Notes under the pieces: generated by a model | What the model saw: the letters and a program-made list of their open reading frames with translations, nothing else | Databases searched by the model: none | What the model was told of the DNA's origin: nothing | Program-made: the position numbers and the translations under genes | Assembly: GCA_022316685.1 (NCBI GenBank) | Contig: JAKJHU010000026.1 | Location: 4,030,501-4,094,500, forward strand | Length of the DNA stretch: 64,000 nt | Source of the DNA: Progne subis subis | Lineage: Eukaryota; Chordata; Aves; Passeriformes; Hirundinidae | Reading direction: 5' to 3' | Shown here: positions 46,951 to 59,015 of the stretch, piece by piece | Position numbering within the stretch: the stretch's first letter is position 1 | Layout of the letters: each line of letters opens with the position of its first letter

Positions 46951-49420
46951 CTTCAGGGAAATCATGATGCAGGCTTCAGATTTTAACTCACTTCTCATAA
47001 AAGATCAAGAAATCACCTCCAGGTAGGCTGCTTCAAGAGTCCCTAGCCCATGTCAATCCCCAGTCTTTCTAAAGTGTTGTCTGGGAAGGTGCTAATTTGG
47101 TGTTTTCTATGACAAGGCACAGGCAAAGTGTTAGGCAGTATATACAATTATATGTCATCTCTCAAAGTTAAGACCTTGCTAGGTATACTTTACTAGCAGA
47201 AGCAAAGCCTCGGGGTACAAAAAATAATATTATTTTTTTATCACCCTGGAAAAGTGATAGTGTTACACTTGGAAACTCAAAAATCTTGTAGTTGTTGGTA
47301 TTTTTCTTAAATGCCTTGGAAATGTCTATTTTATTAAAAGGATTTATTATATTCTGCCTCTTAGCCTGGAACAAAATCCATTGTCCTTCAAATACTGTCA
47401 TTATTATTGGCTATAATCAAAGAGGGATTATATGGACCAATGGCACTCTGAGTTTCTTCTATATGCTTTTGAACAATTTGTTTAAAAGTAAAATATTTCA
47501 TTCTGTGTTAAACATTCTGTGCTTTATTAGCTAGTGGGAAAAGGAGGGTGTGAAAAGGCTGTCTTAAATTTTACTTGTATTTATTATAAGTCTTGATGCT
47601 TTAATGTTGGTTGTACTAACGATTAGCATCAAGCATATACACAGATCATGCAGCGTTCCTCTGTTACAGAAAGGACCTATATCTGAATAATTAACAGAAG
47701 CACTGATTATTTATATGCTAAATATTCAAAGTTCCAGTTACTTAAGAAAGATTATGCCTTTCTAAAGTAAAGAAAGATTATATCTTTCTAAATTATTTAC
47801 ATTTTAAAAATTGCCTCATCTACCACTCTGCACTTGCTGGTATTTTATTTTCAAAAGCTGAATTGCATTTTATAAATTAGGAAGCATAATTTTACTTCCT
47901 ATGAAAAAGGTTATGAACGGAGGTTGTTAAACTGTCGGCTAAAGTGTGTGTTCAATTACCGATTTGGGGTTAGGAAGAACTTCAGTCCAGATCCTCAGGT
48001 AAATTTTTGTGAACCTCCCCTGGCACAGGTTAAATTCCTTAACCTCATCAGATATTTTTAAGATATTGCTTGAAATGTGTGTGTTGAAACTGAACACTGG
48101 TATAGGAAATGAAAGCCTGACGTCTGCAGGAGTTTTGTTTTTCTTTCTGCTCTCCTGGCTATTAGCCATGTTGTGTTTGAGTTCAGAGTGTCTTTGTTGC
48201 ACAGAAGCCCAGATGATCTTCTGATGCTTGTTTCTGCTGGACTGTATTTTGTGTACCCTTGGCCACTGTGCAGGTTCCATGAAAAGTGCAGTCTAACACA
48301 CTGAGGATGATCATGCTTGACTACAGTGAAAAGGTCTGGCTCATGACTCTCCAGTGCATATCCTTGTATGTAAATGGATGCTGAGTACTTGTCCCTTAAA
48401 GTTTCTGACATTTTATTTTGCCGAAGATTCAGGCCCAAGTTCTGAATGTCACAGCATACTTCAATTTTGCTGAAGCAGAAAAGCTTCTACCTCTTTACAT
48501 TACACATTAGGGTCTATCCTATTTGAAGGAAAAAAACTGCCCTTTTGTGAAAATTTGTGCTCTATAAATGCTGATTTTGTGATTTTTTTTTTGTTGTTTA
48601 TTTGTTTTGGGTTTTTTGTTTGTTTGTTTTGTTTTCTATACAGAAGAAAATTGTTTCATGCTGTCTTGGAAACTGTGAACTGATGATTTAATACATATGA
48701 TTGCTGCTGTAATTTTTTTCTTTCTTCTCTGACACTACTCAAAGATAAGAAAGGGCTAGATACCTCATTCTTTTATATTTCTTTTAGGCTGTCAGGAGCT
48801 TCCAGATAGAGTTTCAGTAATTTAGAAAGACTAGATTGATGTAAAGTAAATCTTAACTTTGATTACTTCAGAAGCCTTGCACACTGTCCACAATAACTGC
48901 ATATTTCTGTCTTTCCTTTGAACTTTGGTAAAACACAGAGAATATAGAACAAGTTTCTACTTTCAGAGATGATTGTTAGCTAATTCATTGTGTAAATTAC
49001 GTGATGACTGAAATATTTCAGTTGGAGGCTTTGAGTAACTGAACAATTTGCTGTCAATAATGTCAAATATCTACTCTTGTAAGACTCTTACTTTATTCTT
49101 CTAAAGATTCAGAGAGAAGGAAGAAGTACTGTTTATATGGGTAAACGTAAAAAATAAGGCTATAGGTCACCAGCTGGCATGAAGTAATATAGACCCATTT
49201 ACACTGAAATTTTAGAATGCTTTTAAACTCAGTTGATACTCTGACTCTGTAACTTTTTCTGCTTTCCAGTATCATACAGTATGACCTTGCTTAAATTTAT
49301 TCTCACAAACCTTCCTTGATTGAATTAAAAAAATAAATGCATAGACTGAGAGATGAATGTGTAGAAATGTGCTTCTTTACAGAAAATCTATGCCTTTTAA
49401 AAGTTTTTGTCTCCTCTTCT

Positions 49421-49441
49421 TTCTTTTCTTTCTTTTCTTTC

Positions 49442-49481
<40 letters not shown>

Positions 49482-49907
49482 TCCTTTCTTACTTCCTTTC
49501 TTTCTTTCTTTCTTTCCTTTCTTACTTCCTCTCCTCTCCTCTCCTCTCCTCTCCTCTCCTCTCCTCTCCTCTCCTCTCCTCTCCTCTCCTCTCCTCTCCT
49601 CTCCTCTCCTCTCCTCTCCTCTCCTCTCCTCTCCTCTCCTCTCCTCTCCTCTCCTCTCCTCTCCTCTCCTCTCCTCTCCTCTCCTCTCCTCTCCTCTCCT
49701 CTCCTCTCCTCTCCTCTCCTCTCCTCTCCTCTCCTCTCCTCTCCTCTCCTCTCCTCTCCTCTCCTCTCCTCTCCTCTCCTCTCCTCTCCTCTCCTCTCCT
49801 CTCCTCTCCTCTCCTCTCCTCTCCTCTCCTCTCCTCTCCTCTTCTCTTCTCTTCTCTTCTCTTCTCTTCTCTTCTCTTCTCTTCTCTTTTTTTTTCTTCT
49901 TCTTTTG
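49421..49907. repeat. Long polypyrimidine tract: (TTTC)n, (CTCCT)62, (CTTCT)n
   Basis: TTTCTTTC-type units (49421-49525) are followed by about 62 perfect CTCCT pentamers (49531-49840), then about nine CTTCT units and a T/C tail. Virtually all bases on the + strand are C or T for nearly 490 bp. Open frames on both strands (about 170-195 aa) are pentapeptide artefacts. Confidence 0.97.
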
Positions 49908-50445
49908 GAACAGAAATAGTTTAGTATGACATGCTTTGGAAAATTTGTGCAACAAATCTCATGATGCTTTTATTACTGCAAAAACTTTTCTAAAGCCCCT
50001 AACTTTTTAATACCACTTTTATATAATAGAGTTTTTGCCTGGGAATATATCTGTATTTCTAGTACTTCTAAAGAGAAAACAGAATTATCTAGGGTCATTT
50101 AAAAACCACAAAATAGTTATTTCTATGCATGTGTTTCTTTATTCCAGATACAATAAGTTGTTCTGTAATGTACTTAATTAGTCCCTCACTTTTTTAGAAG
50201 TATCAGTTTGAAAATGTGACATGACACAGAGAAATGGAAGTAATTTTTTAACTAAAGTTTTAGATAGAATTTAGGTTCACTACATAGCACAAATTTTAAA
50301 AATCAAGAAGAACTAACAGACTTGCAGAATTACTAAGTTTATAGTGATTGGCTTTGGTAAATCCTTTATATTTTCATGCATCAGAAAAGAACAAAGAATA
50401 TATATACAAATGGACAGCTGCAGGAGGCAGAGGAGGAAATTTACC

Positions 50446-50535
<90 letters not shown>
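50446..50535. repeat. (TATGTA)15 microsatellite
   Basis: Fifteen perfect hexamer units over 90 bp. The YVYV-, MYMY- and CICI-type frames are artefacts. Confidence 0.97.
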
Positions 50536-51675
50536 ATCAGCCTGTGATGGATAGACCTGATGACTAACATCACAAATTTAATAAAGGAAAGTTCACGATT
50601 CATAGCACAAAATGATCAGTTTCTAGGGCAAGAAAGCTTTTCCCCTAGTGCAGCCTTATAATAATTGGGTAGCTGGGTACCTGGGATGAATAAAATCACT
50701 AATTAGCCTTCAAGTATAAAACATGGATTTTCTCCTTATTATGCTGTTCTCAAAGAATGAGTATTCTGGATTGTTTAAAAGTTCCAGAAGATGTACAGTG
50801 AACCATGTTCATGGGTCTAGGAGAACAAGGATGTAAGTGGTGGACATAATCTCTACCTCTGGTCTAAAAATGACCTTCTTAACAGATCATCTGGGTCTCA
50901 TGGGACAGCTCAAAATGTGACAGCACATTTGTGATGCAGTACTACATATTGAATAATGTCTTAGGTCAAAGCTGAGTTGGTTTCTCCTCTCCTTTGGGGT
51001 TTTAATGATGTTATAGAAGCAAGCAAACAAACAGCAACAACTAATAATAATAATCATAATAAAACCCTGTCTAGAAATCTCTTTTTTATGAATAGTAGAC
51101 GTCGAGATCCATTTTTGGCTACAATGCTGCAATATTTTCTGGTAACATGGAAATATGTTTTAAAATATCTTCAAGCAGTGATACAGGAATTCAGAATGAC
51201 ATGCCAAAAATAGCTTTTCTGGGAAGAAAATTGTTTTTTAAACAAAAGAAAAAAAACTGCATAGAAATCATTCTGGTCCCCCAAACATTTGATAAATAGT
51301 TACTGCATATTTGGTGAGTCAATCAATAAATGTCATTGTTGAGAATAATCATATATGCTATGTCTTGTCACTTTGCAGCTTATTTTTTTATTTGATAGCT
51401 TTGTTTCTTGAAACTCATTGTAAGCCTCTTTAAAAAATAATCATCTGTTTATCAGGTGTAAATTAGAGAACTGCAATTTTTTTTATACCCTTTGCTACCA
51501 GCACATCTAACTCCCATTAGAAACACTTCCTGTTGTTTAATCATATGTATGAAAACTAGAAAATGAAGAGCTCAAAAAGTCAGTATTATCTTTCATTTTC
51601 CCAGTGGATGTTCAACTGAGATGCAAATAATTATGCATATCTAAAGACATGCATGTATGTAAATGTGAGTTTATG

Positions 51676-51707
<32 letters not shown>
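51676..51707. repeat. (TTG)n microsatellite
   Basis: About ten TTG units; poly-Gln on the other strand is an artefact. Confidence 0.93.
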
Positions 51708-53970
51708 TCTTAGGAGAAATTCTTTCCAAATTTTTCGATATCTTGGGCTTGTTTTCTTCAAAGATTTGCAGCATTGACTAATGTAATCTTCAGTCACACA
51801 GAACTACTATTTCTTTCTGTATATAAATGTTTAATTTGGGGGAGAATACAAGTTATTTTTTTTCCTAACAATAAAAATCATTACTTTTTTTTTTTTTCCT
51901 TATAATTTGCAAAGTCATGTTAATATACACCAAAATTAAGGTATGTTTATTTTAGTAGTTGGTTAATTTAACTCACTCACATGGTAGTGCTGTATGTGAA
52001 ACCACACTACTGAAAACACCTTTGTAATTTAGAGATGCTTAAAGAAAGCGTTACTTAACACCAGGGTGTGATGGACTATCCAAATGAAGGTCTTTTAATT
52101 TTAAACTGAAATTTCATTTCTTTCCTCAATGTCAGCATTTTCAACACTGAAATACAAATTTAGTACATAAAAAAGCAAGATAATATAGTACATAGAAAAG
52201 CTCATTAAATTGAATGGAGATATTCTTCTTGAGCTTAGTAGAAAACACTGAGCCTTAAACTGGTAGAAAAGTCAGTTTATGGGAGAAAAGTATAAAATGC
52301 TATGTTTAATGGAATGTAGCTGGTGAGTTAGTGATCAATGCTGCAACATGGAAAGGTTATTTCACCATATCTTCCCTTATTGCCACCAAATCAACAATAC
52401 ACAGGTAAGAGAAAAATGTTTGAGAAGAACGTTCCATCACCATCTAGCCTATAAATCCCACGCAATTTCTCTAAATATTGTCTAGTCAAAGCACACACTT
52501 TATTGACAAGGCTGCTATAATTTTTTATATTTGTTCCTATTATCTACCTCCGCATAAGTTCCTCTGAGTAAACTGCAGGTGAAAGAATTTTCCTGGTTCC
52601 AGCTGGAAGAGAGATTTTGTAAGGGCAGCTGATGTAAAGAGCTGTTGGTTACTGTGGCTATTTGTCTTCTAGGCTGAATGCAACTCCGACTAGAAATCGA
52701 TACAGATAACAAAGCCAAGTGAAAAGACTTTATTGGGGTCTATATGGTTCCAGAGGGAGATTCTGGTCTTTCCCTCAGTGATATATTAAGAATCTTGATG
52801 TAAATAGTTTTAAAGAAGCATTTATAAATGCTTCCCTTGCCAAATAAAAGTCAATTTAAATGCCAGTGTAGCTAGTTTGCCTTCCTGCAGACAACTTTCT
52901 GGTTGTTGTTTTTTATGTCTATTACTTCACGAAAATCATGACTAGAAAACAGAAGATAGTTGGGGTCAGGGGCAGAAACTAAACAGTGAATGGGGATCAC
53001 TCGGAACAGTATTTCTGAATGGAAGAGAATATAAAGTTCTATAAAGAATTACAGAGTATTAAAATGTCATTGGGATAAACAGAAAAAAAAAGAAAATTAC
53101 TCAGCCAAGTGACTTTCTTTTCAATTCATAGAAGATGAGGTCTGAAACATAAATGTTGCTAACACATAGAAGAATCTTATGAGTGTTTGCTGCTTACTGT
53201 AGTAATTATTTTCTACTTTCTTTAAGATTTCTTCTAAAGTAATTGGAATCAAGATCTTAACACTTCTATATGTCAGTAAATGGGAATCCTTCCTTTGCCT
53301 TTGTTGTTTCAGATCTTCACAAGAATTTTTTCACTTTTTCCTCTACTGAATTTCAAAAGCAACAGCTTAATTTTTGGCTATTGAATAAGGCAGTATTAAA
53401 AATGGCTTTTCTTGATATATATGTGTATCTGCACATTTAGCACATTTCTTTTGCCTACCAGACTGTTTTTACTGTTACTTTCATCTAGCCTGAATGGAAG
53501 GAAAATATTTGGGCATAAACAGATAGTGTTGGCTAGTGAGAACTATTTCTATTTTCAGTGACAACATAATGTTAACAAGCTGAATGTCTTAGTACATTTA
53601 CATTATAAAATGGAAATTGGAGTAAATGTTTTTAATATGAACTATTTTTAGAGTAGTGAGCACTTTATACTGAAGTAACTGAAGTCTGTGGCTATCCCAC
53701 TCTTGGCAATGAAGCACTGATTCTTTGTAGCTGTGGGTGTGCATGCATAATTACTTCAGTAAAGATAGTAAGTCTTAACTAATGATGAAAAATCTGTCAT
53801 TTTTATCTAGTCATACTTGGAGACATACCTTACCCTGAGAGATTACAGCTTTAAAGAGACAAGGAATCTCATAGATTACAGAGAAAAAAGGGAATTACAT
53901 AATTATATAGATTGTAGAGATTTAAAAAAGGAGAGTTTGTTTCAAGAGAATCATAGATACAGAGTTATCA

Positions 53971-54546
53971 TGTGTATTAAACCCAGCTGGCAATGAAGCC
54001 TGAGACAGACACTTGCTCATTCTCCCTCAGCTGAATGCAGAAAAATATCAAAAGGGTAAAAGTGAGAGAACTTGTGTGTTGAGATAATGACAGTTTAATA
54101 AGTGAAGCAAAAGCCACATATACAAACAAAGCAGAACAAGAAAACCAAGGAATTCCTTCATAACTGCCTATGAGCAGGGAGGTGTTCAGCCATCTCCAGG
54201 AAAGCTTTCAGGGCTCCATTACATGGAACAGTGACTTGGGAAGACAAAAGCCATCACTTCAAATGCCCCCCTTTCCTTCTTCTTCCCCTATATTTATATG
54301 CTGAGCATGATACCATATAGTGTGGAATATCCCTTGGGTCAGTTGGGTTCAGGTGGCCAAGATTTATCCCCTCCCAACTTCCTGTGCAGCCTAGCCTCCT
54401 CACTCCCAGAAAAGATTCTGTACAAGCACTGCGCAACAATATTGAAAATATGTGCATTATCAACCTTGTTCCCAGCACAAATCCAAAGCAGACCTACACT
54501 AACTACTGTGAAGAAAATTAACGCTACCTCTTCCAAAACCAGCTCA
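53971..54546 (-). mobile_element. Solo LTR, ERVL family 2 (copy C)
   Basis: In reverse complement it aligns with the copies at 2147 and 60311. It includes the GTTTAA block near 53975-53982, the complement of TCTCAACACACAAGTTCTC (54069-54087), and CATAGCAGC-like and AAAATTAAC blocks at the far end (54519-54530). No clear duplication; boundaries within about 10 bp. Confidence 0.78.
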
Positions 54547-55142
54547 ACTGGATTTATATTTCAGTTGTGAATGGCGCATAAACTTCATACATTCCAGCGG
54601 CATCTACAGTTCCATCTGACAGCTCTCATCAAGTCCTTCCAAAGAGAAATGAATTAGATTTCCTGTGGGTCTGCCTTAGTAGACCTTTGCTGTAGATTTT
54701 GATGCATCATTTTTGAATGAATAATTAGAAAGGTCAGAGCTCAACTGAGACCTTAAGCAATGTTTGATGTCTTGACAGTAGTGGACCGAAAATGTTCCTG
54801 TGAATGCAGAATGTGTATCCAAACTATTCTGAAGAAAGTAGGTCAAACAGTAAACTGTTATCTAAAGACAGCTGAATTCAGAAATTTTGATCGAATTCTA
54901 ACTCACTCCAAATGCTGACTGAAAGAACGGCAGACAATTGCTTTAGAAAGGGTAGGGTGCTTCCTCAGTGTTATGACCAGACAAGTGAGAGATGCCTTTG
55001 CCTGAATTAAAATGCAAATGAGACCATAATCCTAAGTCAATAACGGATTTTTCTGAACAGTAAATGTGAGGTGGGCAGAGAGATGTGCTTATCTTAAGTT
55101 CCCCCTATGGTGGTTTGTCTTTATGGCAATTTCCTTCTGGAC
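54547..55142. other. Unassigned sequence
   Basis: No gene or recognised repeat. Confidence 0.45.
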
Positions 55143-55300
55143 TGACAGGGCACACTGATGACTCAAATTGAGCTGCTGCTGACTAGCATCTCCAGACCCC
55201 TTTCTGCAGGGCTGCACTCCAGACACTCCTCTCCATGTCTGCAATTGTGTGCAGTGTTGCTCCGTCCTAGGTGTAAATCCAGCACTTGGACTTGACATAC
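55143..55300 (-). mobile_element. CR1 LINE internal fragment
   Basis: Similar to part of the - strand CR1 at 13580-14268: both have CTGACTCA/GATGACTCAAATT followed by CCAGACCCCTTTC or CCAGGCCCCTTTC. It then runs into TTGCTCCGTCCTAGGTGTAAA (55257-55277), typical of the antisense ORF2 region. Confidence 0.7.
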
Positions 55301-55599
55301 TTTTATCTCTTATTGATGTTATCTCCTTCATAATTGGTGAGTCTTTGATTTTTTGTCTGTTTTCTGATTGTTGGGTTGCTGTGTAGAAAGGGCCTACAGG
55401 TGCATGGCACATAGAGGGTCTCGACCTAGCTTGTATGAACACCCAGAGACAACAGGCATTAGCATCTGGAGGCTGCTCTAGACTGTGTGGGATTCCAGGT
55501 GGTAATGCTCCAGAGGGCATAGCCTCCTGTCTGGCATGATACTGGGGCATATCAGAGGCTCTGACCCAGATGAGGGTCATGAGAAGATGGCTCTAGATC

Positions 55600-56159
55600 T
55601 GGAGCAGTTAGGGTTGCCTGTGGAGCACAGTGATCTGACTTGCGGGAAATGAATGATGGGAAAAGCCCTGCATTGCTTGGTGGAAGTTTGTCCTCCACTT
55701 GGGTTATAACAACCCCAAACAATGCTACAGACTTGGTAAAGAGTGGCTGGAAAGGTGCCTAGCAATAAAAGGACCTGGAGGTGCTGGTCAACAGCCAGCT
55801 GAACATGAGCCAGCATCCTGTCCTCTATCAGCAGTAGTGTAGTCAGTGGGTTCAGGGCAGTCATCTTTCCCCTGTACTTGGTACCTGTGAGGCTGCACCT
55901 CAAATTCTGTGTTCAGTTCTGGGCCCCTTCCAGGAAGAAAGACTATGAGGTGCTGGAGCACGTCCAGAGAAGGGCAACAGAGCTAGTGAAGGTCAAGGGG
56001 ATAAATCTTTTCAGGAACAGCAGACAGAGCTGGGGTTGTTTGCCCTGGAGCAAAGGAGTCTCAGGGGAGACCTTTTTGCTCTCTACTACTACCTGGAAGA
56101 ATGAGGGTGGGATGATCTTAGAAGACTTTTCTAACCTAAATCATTCTATGATTCTGTGA
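55600..56159 (+). mobile_element. CR1 LINE: end of ORF2 and 3' UTR
   Basis: Contains the CR1 blocks AAGAGTGGCTGGAAAGGTGC, AAAGGACCTGGAGGTGCTGG, CAGCTGAACATGAGCCAGC and TCAGGGGAGACC. It ends in the canonical ATGATCTTAGAAGACTTTTC...ATTCTATGATTCTGTGA. The 3' end is intact and the 5' side is truncated. The frame is broken throughout. Confidence 0.92.
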
Positions 56160-56410
56160 AATATTACAGGGGGTAGAGGAGCAGGCTGTGTGCTACTAGA
56201 GAAAAAAAAAAAAAAAATCAGGACTGACTGGGGCTTTATAAAAACTTTACAGAGAGAAGAGCCTAAGTTCTTCCCTCGTTGGAAAGATCTTTTCATAGAA
56301 AAGGAAAGATATATAGAGAGAGGATATGTTTGAGTGACTCATGGATGGAGACTTGCAAGATGAGACAGGCTTGAAGCTTTTAATTTTCTGGAGTAAAAGA
56401 AAGGCTCCTC

Positions 56411-57971
56411 TGTCCTAGTTTGAAAGACAGGTGTCTGCCAGGAAGGCAGAAGCATCTCTTCAAATGAAGAATGCAAACCCCCTCCCTCCGAATTATTATA
56501 ATTTTGAAATTAAGGGGCTCTCAGGCAAAGATATGGGGATAGGAATAACAGTTCTTTACTAGTAAGTATAACAAGGCAAACAAACAACAACAACTGCAGC
56601 ATTAATAATGAAGAGAACCGGAAACCCAGTGACAGCTTCCCTGAGCACAGGCTCTTTCCCCTTTGGTGCAGTTCAGGTCACAGCCAGCAGGGGCGCTGGT
56701 GGCTCCCGGCAGGGGAGGTGCGATTATCCCTACACACCTGCAGGGGGCGCTGTGGAGCAGGCTGGGTGAGCACGTGGTAATGGCGGCTTTGTCCCAGATG
56801 GACGAGATGGATCAGAAACTCCGGAGCTGTGGCTGCAGATGCAGGAGGTCTTGGCAGGCAGAGGGTGTGGGCTACAGAGTAGAGAAAAGACCCATAGCAA
56901 TGCTGAAGAAGCAGCAGAGGGCAGAACAAGAGCTATCCTGCTCCCAGAGCAGCGACAGGTCCCTCTTTTACTGAGGCAGGGGATAACAAGGTCCCACTGG
57001 CTGCTCCCAGGAGCAGAGGCCCACACCAGAAAGAAATTGGACTGAGCTGGACTTCTGAGCAGCAGTTAGTTCCTTTCCCCAGGCCTCAGCTACATTGCCC
57101 TCCTCTGAAGGCCAAGAGTGAGTGAGTGCCAGTTTCCTCTCCCTGCTTTCGTAAGCACCTGGCCATCAGTGTTTCACAGCAACTGTAATAAATACGTTAG
57201 ACCAAATTCAGTAAATCAAAATTTAGAATTTTATTTTGAGACAAAATAACAGTCTCCGATAGCCACAATTAAAAAGGACAGTGTCGAACCCCGGGGTTTC
57301 GGCGCTGGGTGAACACGGTAACACACTCTGTCAGTATGTCACCCCCCAAGTTCACATTTCTGGTCTGAAGCTGTCGATTTTTATACACTGGATTGCTGAG
57401 AGAAAATCAGGACCGCGAGACTCCCTCTTCCGAGGCAACCTCATTAGATATTCATGTTCGGGTTCTGGTGCAGTTGAATGGATTTGCGCTGGAGAACAAT
57501 GCCATGATTGCTGTGTCCAGGTGCAGTGTAGAGATGTTAATGTCGGGCGGGGACGGATAAGATATCGATCTGATGTAATCATTCAGTCCTCCGGGTTCTC
57601 CATCTCCCTTTTCTGTCGTTTTTGTTCTCCTCTAACGATTCCCGGCAGAAGTTTTCTCGTGTCTTTTTTCGTGTAATTCTTAGCATAGTTTTCTCATGTC
57701 CCTCCCGTGCAATCTCTAGCAAAAGAATTCCTTGCGCCCCTCTCTGTGCTGTTTCAGTCCCAGTTAACCTGTTGTATACTTGATTAGAAATAAAACTTAC
57801 ATTTACAGAGAATGAATTACATATTATAACATTTAACACAAATTAACTTTAGGACATATATCACAGCAACTCAATGGGAAAAATCCACAAGTAACAAGGA
57901 AAGAAAATGAAAACAAAACAGAAACAAAAACAAAAACAAAAACAAAAAAAACCAAACCACAACCCACAACA
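56411..57971 (-). mobile_element. Solo LTR related to the provirus (copy 3), interrupted
   Basis: The + strand start TGTCCTAGTTTGAAAGAC is the shared U5 end. The conserved core lies at 56541-56565. The far end ACAACCCACAACA is the complement of TGTTGTGGGTTGT, like the provirus start. Flanking TCCTC (56406-56410) and TTCTC (57972-57976) match at 4 of 5. A younger LTR (57184-57865 plus its 5-bp duplication) sits inside; without it the LTR is about 874 bp. The U3 edge carries an (AAAAAC)n expansion (about 57910-57950). Confidence 0.85.
57184..57865 (-). mobile_element. Young CpG-rich solo LTR nested in copy 3
   Basis: 682 bp, TG...CA, with an exact 5-bp duplication GCAAC at 57179-57183 and 57866-57870. 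On the - strand it carries AATAAA (complement of TTTATT near 57231). It keeps about 25 CpGs, far more than its surroundings, which argues for a recent insertion. No other copy is in the window. Frames at 57281-57676 are part of it. Confidence 0.88.
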
Positions 57972-58251
57972 TTCTCTGATCTTATAGATATCTTATAGAT
58001 ATAGATCTGAACTTATGGATACTGTGCAAAAAAAGCTGTACAGAGGAACAAGCTCAGAGTTGGACCTTAATAGACTATAGAAACCAATATGGAGATCCTC
58101 TTTTGATAGGAACAGAATCATCTAGCTGCTGAGCAGACACAGAATCACAGAAAGCTTACTGCTTGCCACACATTTTAAAGCCCATATTTTTGGTGTGGCA
58201 GAGAGACTGCAGAGAGCCTGGGACTGCTATTAATGAGAAAGTCACAGAAAC

Positions 58252-58352
58252 CACTCATGTCATTGTGAGGCTGTTTACTGTCATCTACAGCTGGTCATGG
58301 AAGCCAGGAGAGGCCCTTGATGACAGTAAACAGTCTCACAATGACAAGAGTG
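58252..58352. repeat. Long imperfect hairpin
   Basis: Arms 58258-58285 and 58319-58346 are complementary at 27 of 28 positions. After a 1x1 mismatch they extend by 5 bp (58252-58256 with 58348-58352). The loop is 33 nt. A diverged direct copy of the right arm and part of the loop (AGAAGAGGCCCTTGATAG-type) lies at 58358-58386. It may be a template-switch product, a relic of an inverted-repeat element, or a hairpin RNA precursor. Confidence 0.85.
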
Positions 58353-58469
58353 AGAGGCAGAAGAGGCCCTTGATAGCAGGAAACAGACAGACAGATGTTG
58401 TGCTCATTTTAAAAGGTGAGTGGGAATGTCAGAGGAACTCCAGGTAGGGGCTGACCAACCACATTTCAC

Positions 58470-59015
58470 CCCTTGTAAAACTATTGTGTGAATAAAACAC
58501 GTACTGGCCGTGTGAAGGTGGTGGATAATAGTCAGCATGAGTTTACCAAGGGTAAATAAATCTTGACTAACCTGACTACCATTTAGCATTTGCAACTGGG
58601 TTTATGGATGTAGGAGAGTGGTGGGGTTTTGTTGTTTTGTTTTTTTTTTTTTTTCTTCTAGGACTGCAAAGGCTTTTAACCCTGATTATCAGAGCACCTC
58701 TGTATTCAGAGGGGGATGTCACAGTAGACAGGTGGATTAGTAGCCTGGTAGAGTGCTGGCTGGGTGGTTGAATCTGAAGGAAAGGGGTTAACAGTATGTA
58801 CTCTGCCTGGAGGCCAGTTGCAAGTAGAGTTCCTCTGAGTTTTACCTTGAGGGCTATTCTGTTTCATGTTTTCATCAATAGTGTGGACAAGGCAAGAAAA
58901 TGTACCTTTATCAAGTTTGTGCATGATATCAAACTCTGGTTCACAGGTGGTATACTCCAGGGCCGGGCTCTGAATGACATCTCTGTATGGTTGAATGGTG
59001 TTAATAGTTAAGGCG
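58470..59015 (+). mobile_element. CR1 LINE fragment, reverse-transcriptase region
   Basis: Decayed ORF2 sequence. The patch at 58796-59011 still reads as an RT-like frame with hydrophobic FHVFINSVD- and FVHDIKLW-type strings in the place of the CR1 palm and DD motif, with the catalytic region mutated. A T-rich insert lies near 58626-58655. Non-functional. Confidence 0.75.

Larger units (their letters stand above)
44597..49420. other. AT-rich sequence, no supported gene
   Basis: About 4.8 kb. It contains (ATG)n at 44797, an AT/ATT-rich patch near 45792-45841, a small duplication at 46891-46950, and a 26-bp-period duplication at 47744-47792 (AAGAAAGATTAT-CTTTCTAAA twice). No frame has a recognisable domain. 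Confidence 0.45.
49908..53970. other. AT-rich sequence, no gene seen
   Basis: About 4 kb containing the hexamer repeat at 50446 and (TTG)n at 51676. No conserved frame. Confidence 0.5.

Noticed and set aside
49337..49955. Four frames of 170-195 codons
   Set aside because: Pentapeptide translations of the CTCCT/CTTCT repeat on both strands.
49421..50535. Tandem repeats considered as a CRISPR-like or satellite array
   Set aside because: Units are 5-6 bp without spacers, hence ordinary microsatellites in a vertebrate genome.
57281..57676. 131-codon frame in a CpG-rich segment that resembled a CpG island promoter
   Set aside because: The segment has LTR termini, an exact 5-bp duplication and a - strand AATAAA, so the CpGs are explained by a young LTR.
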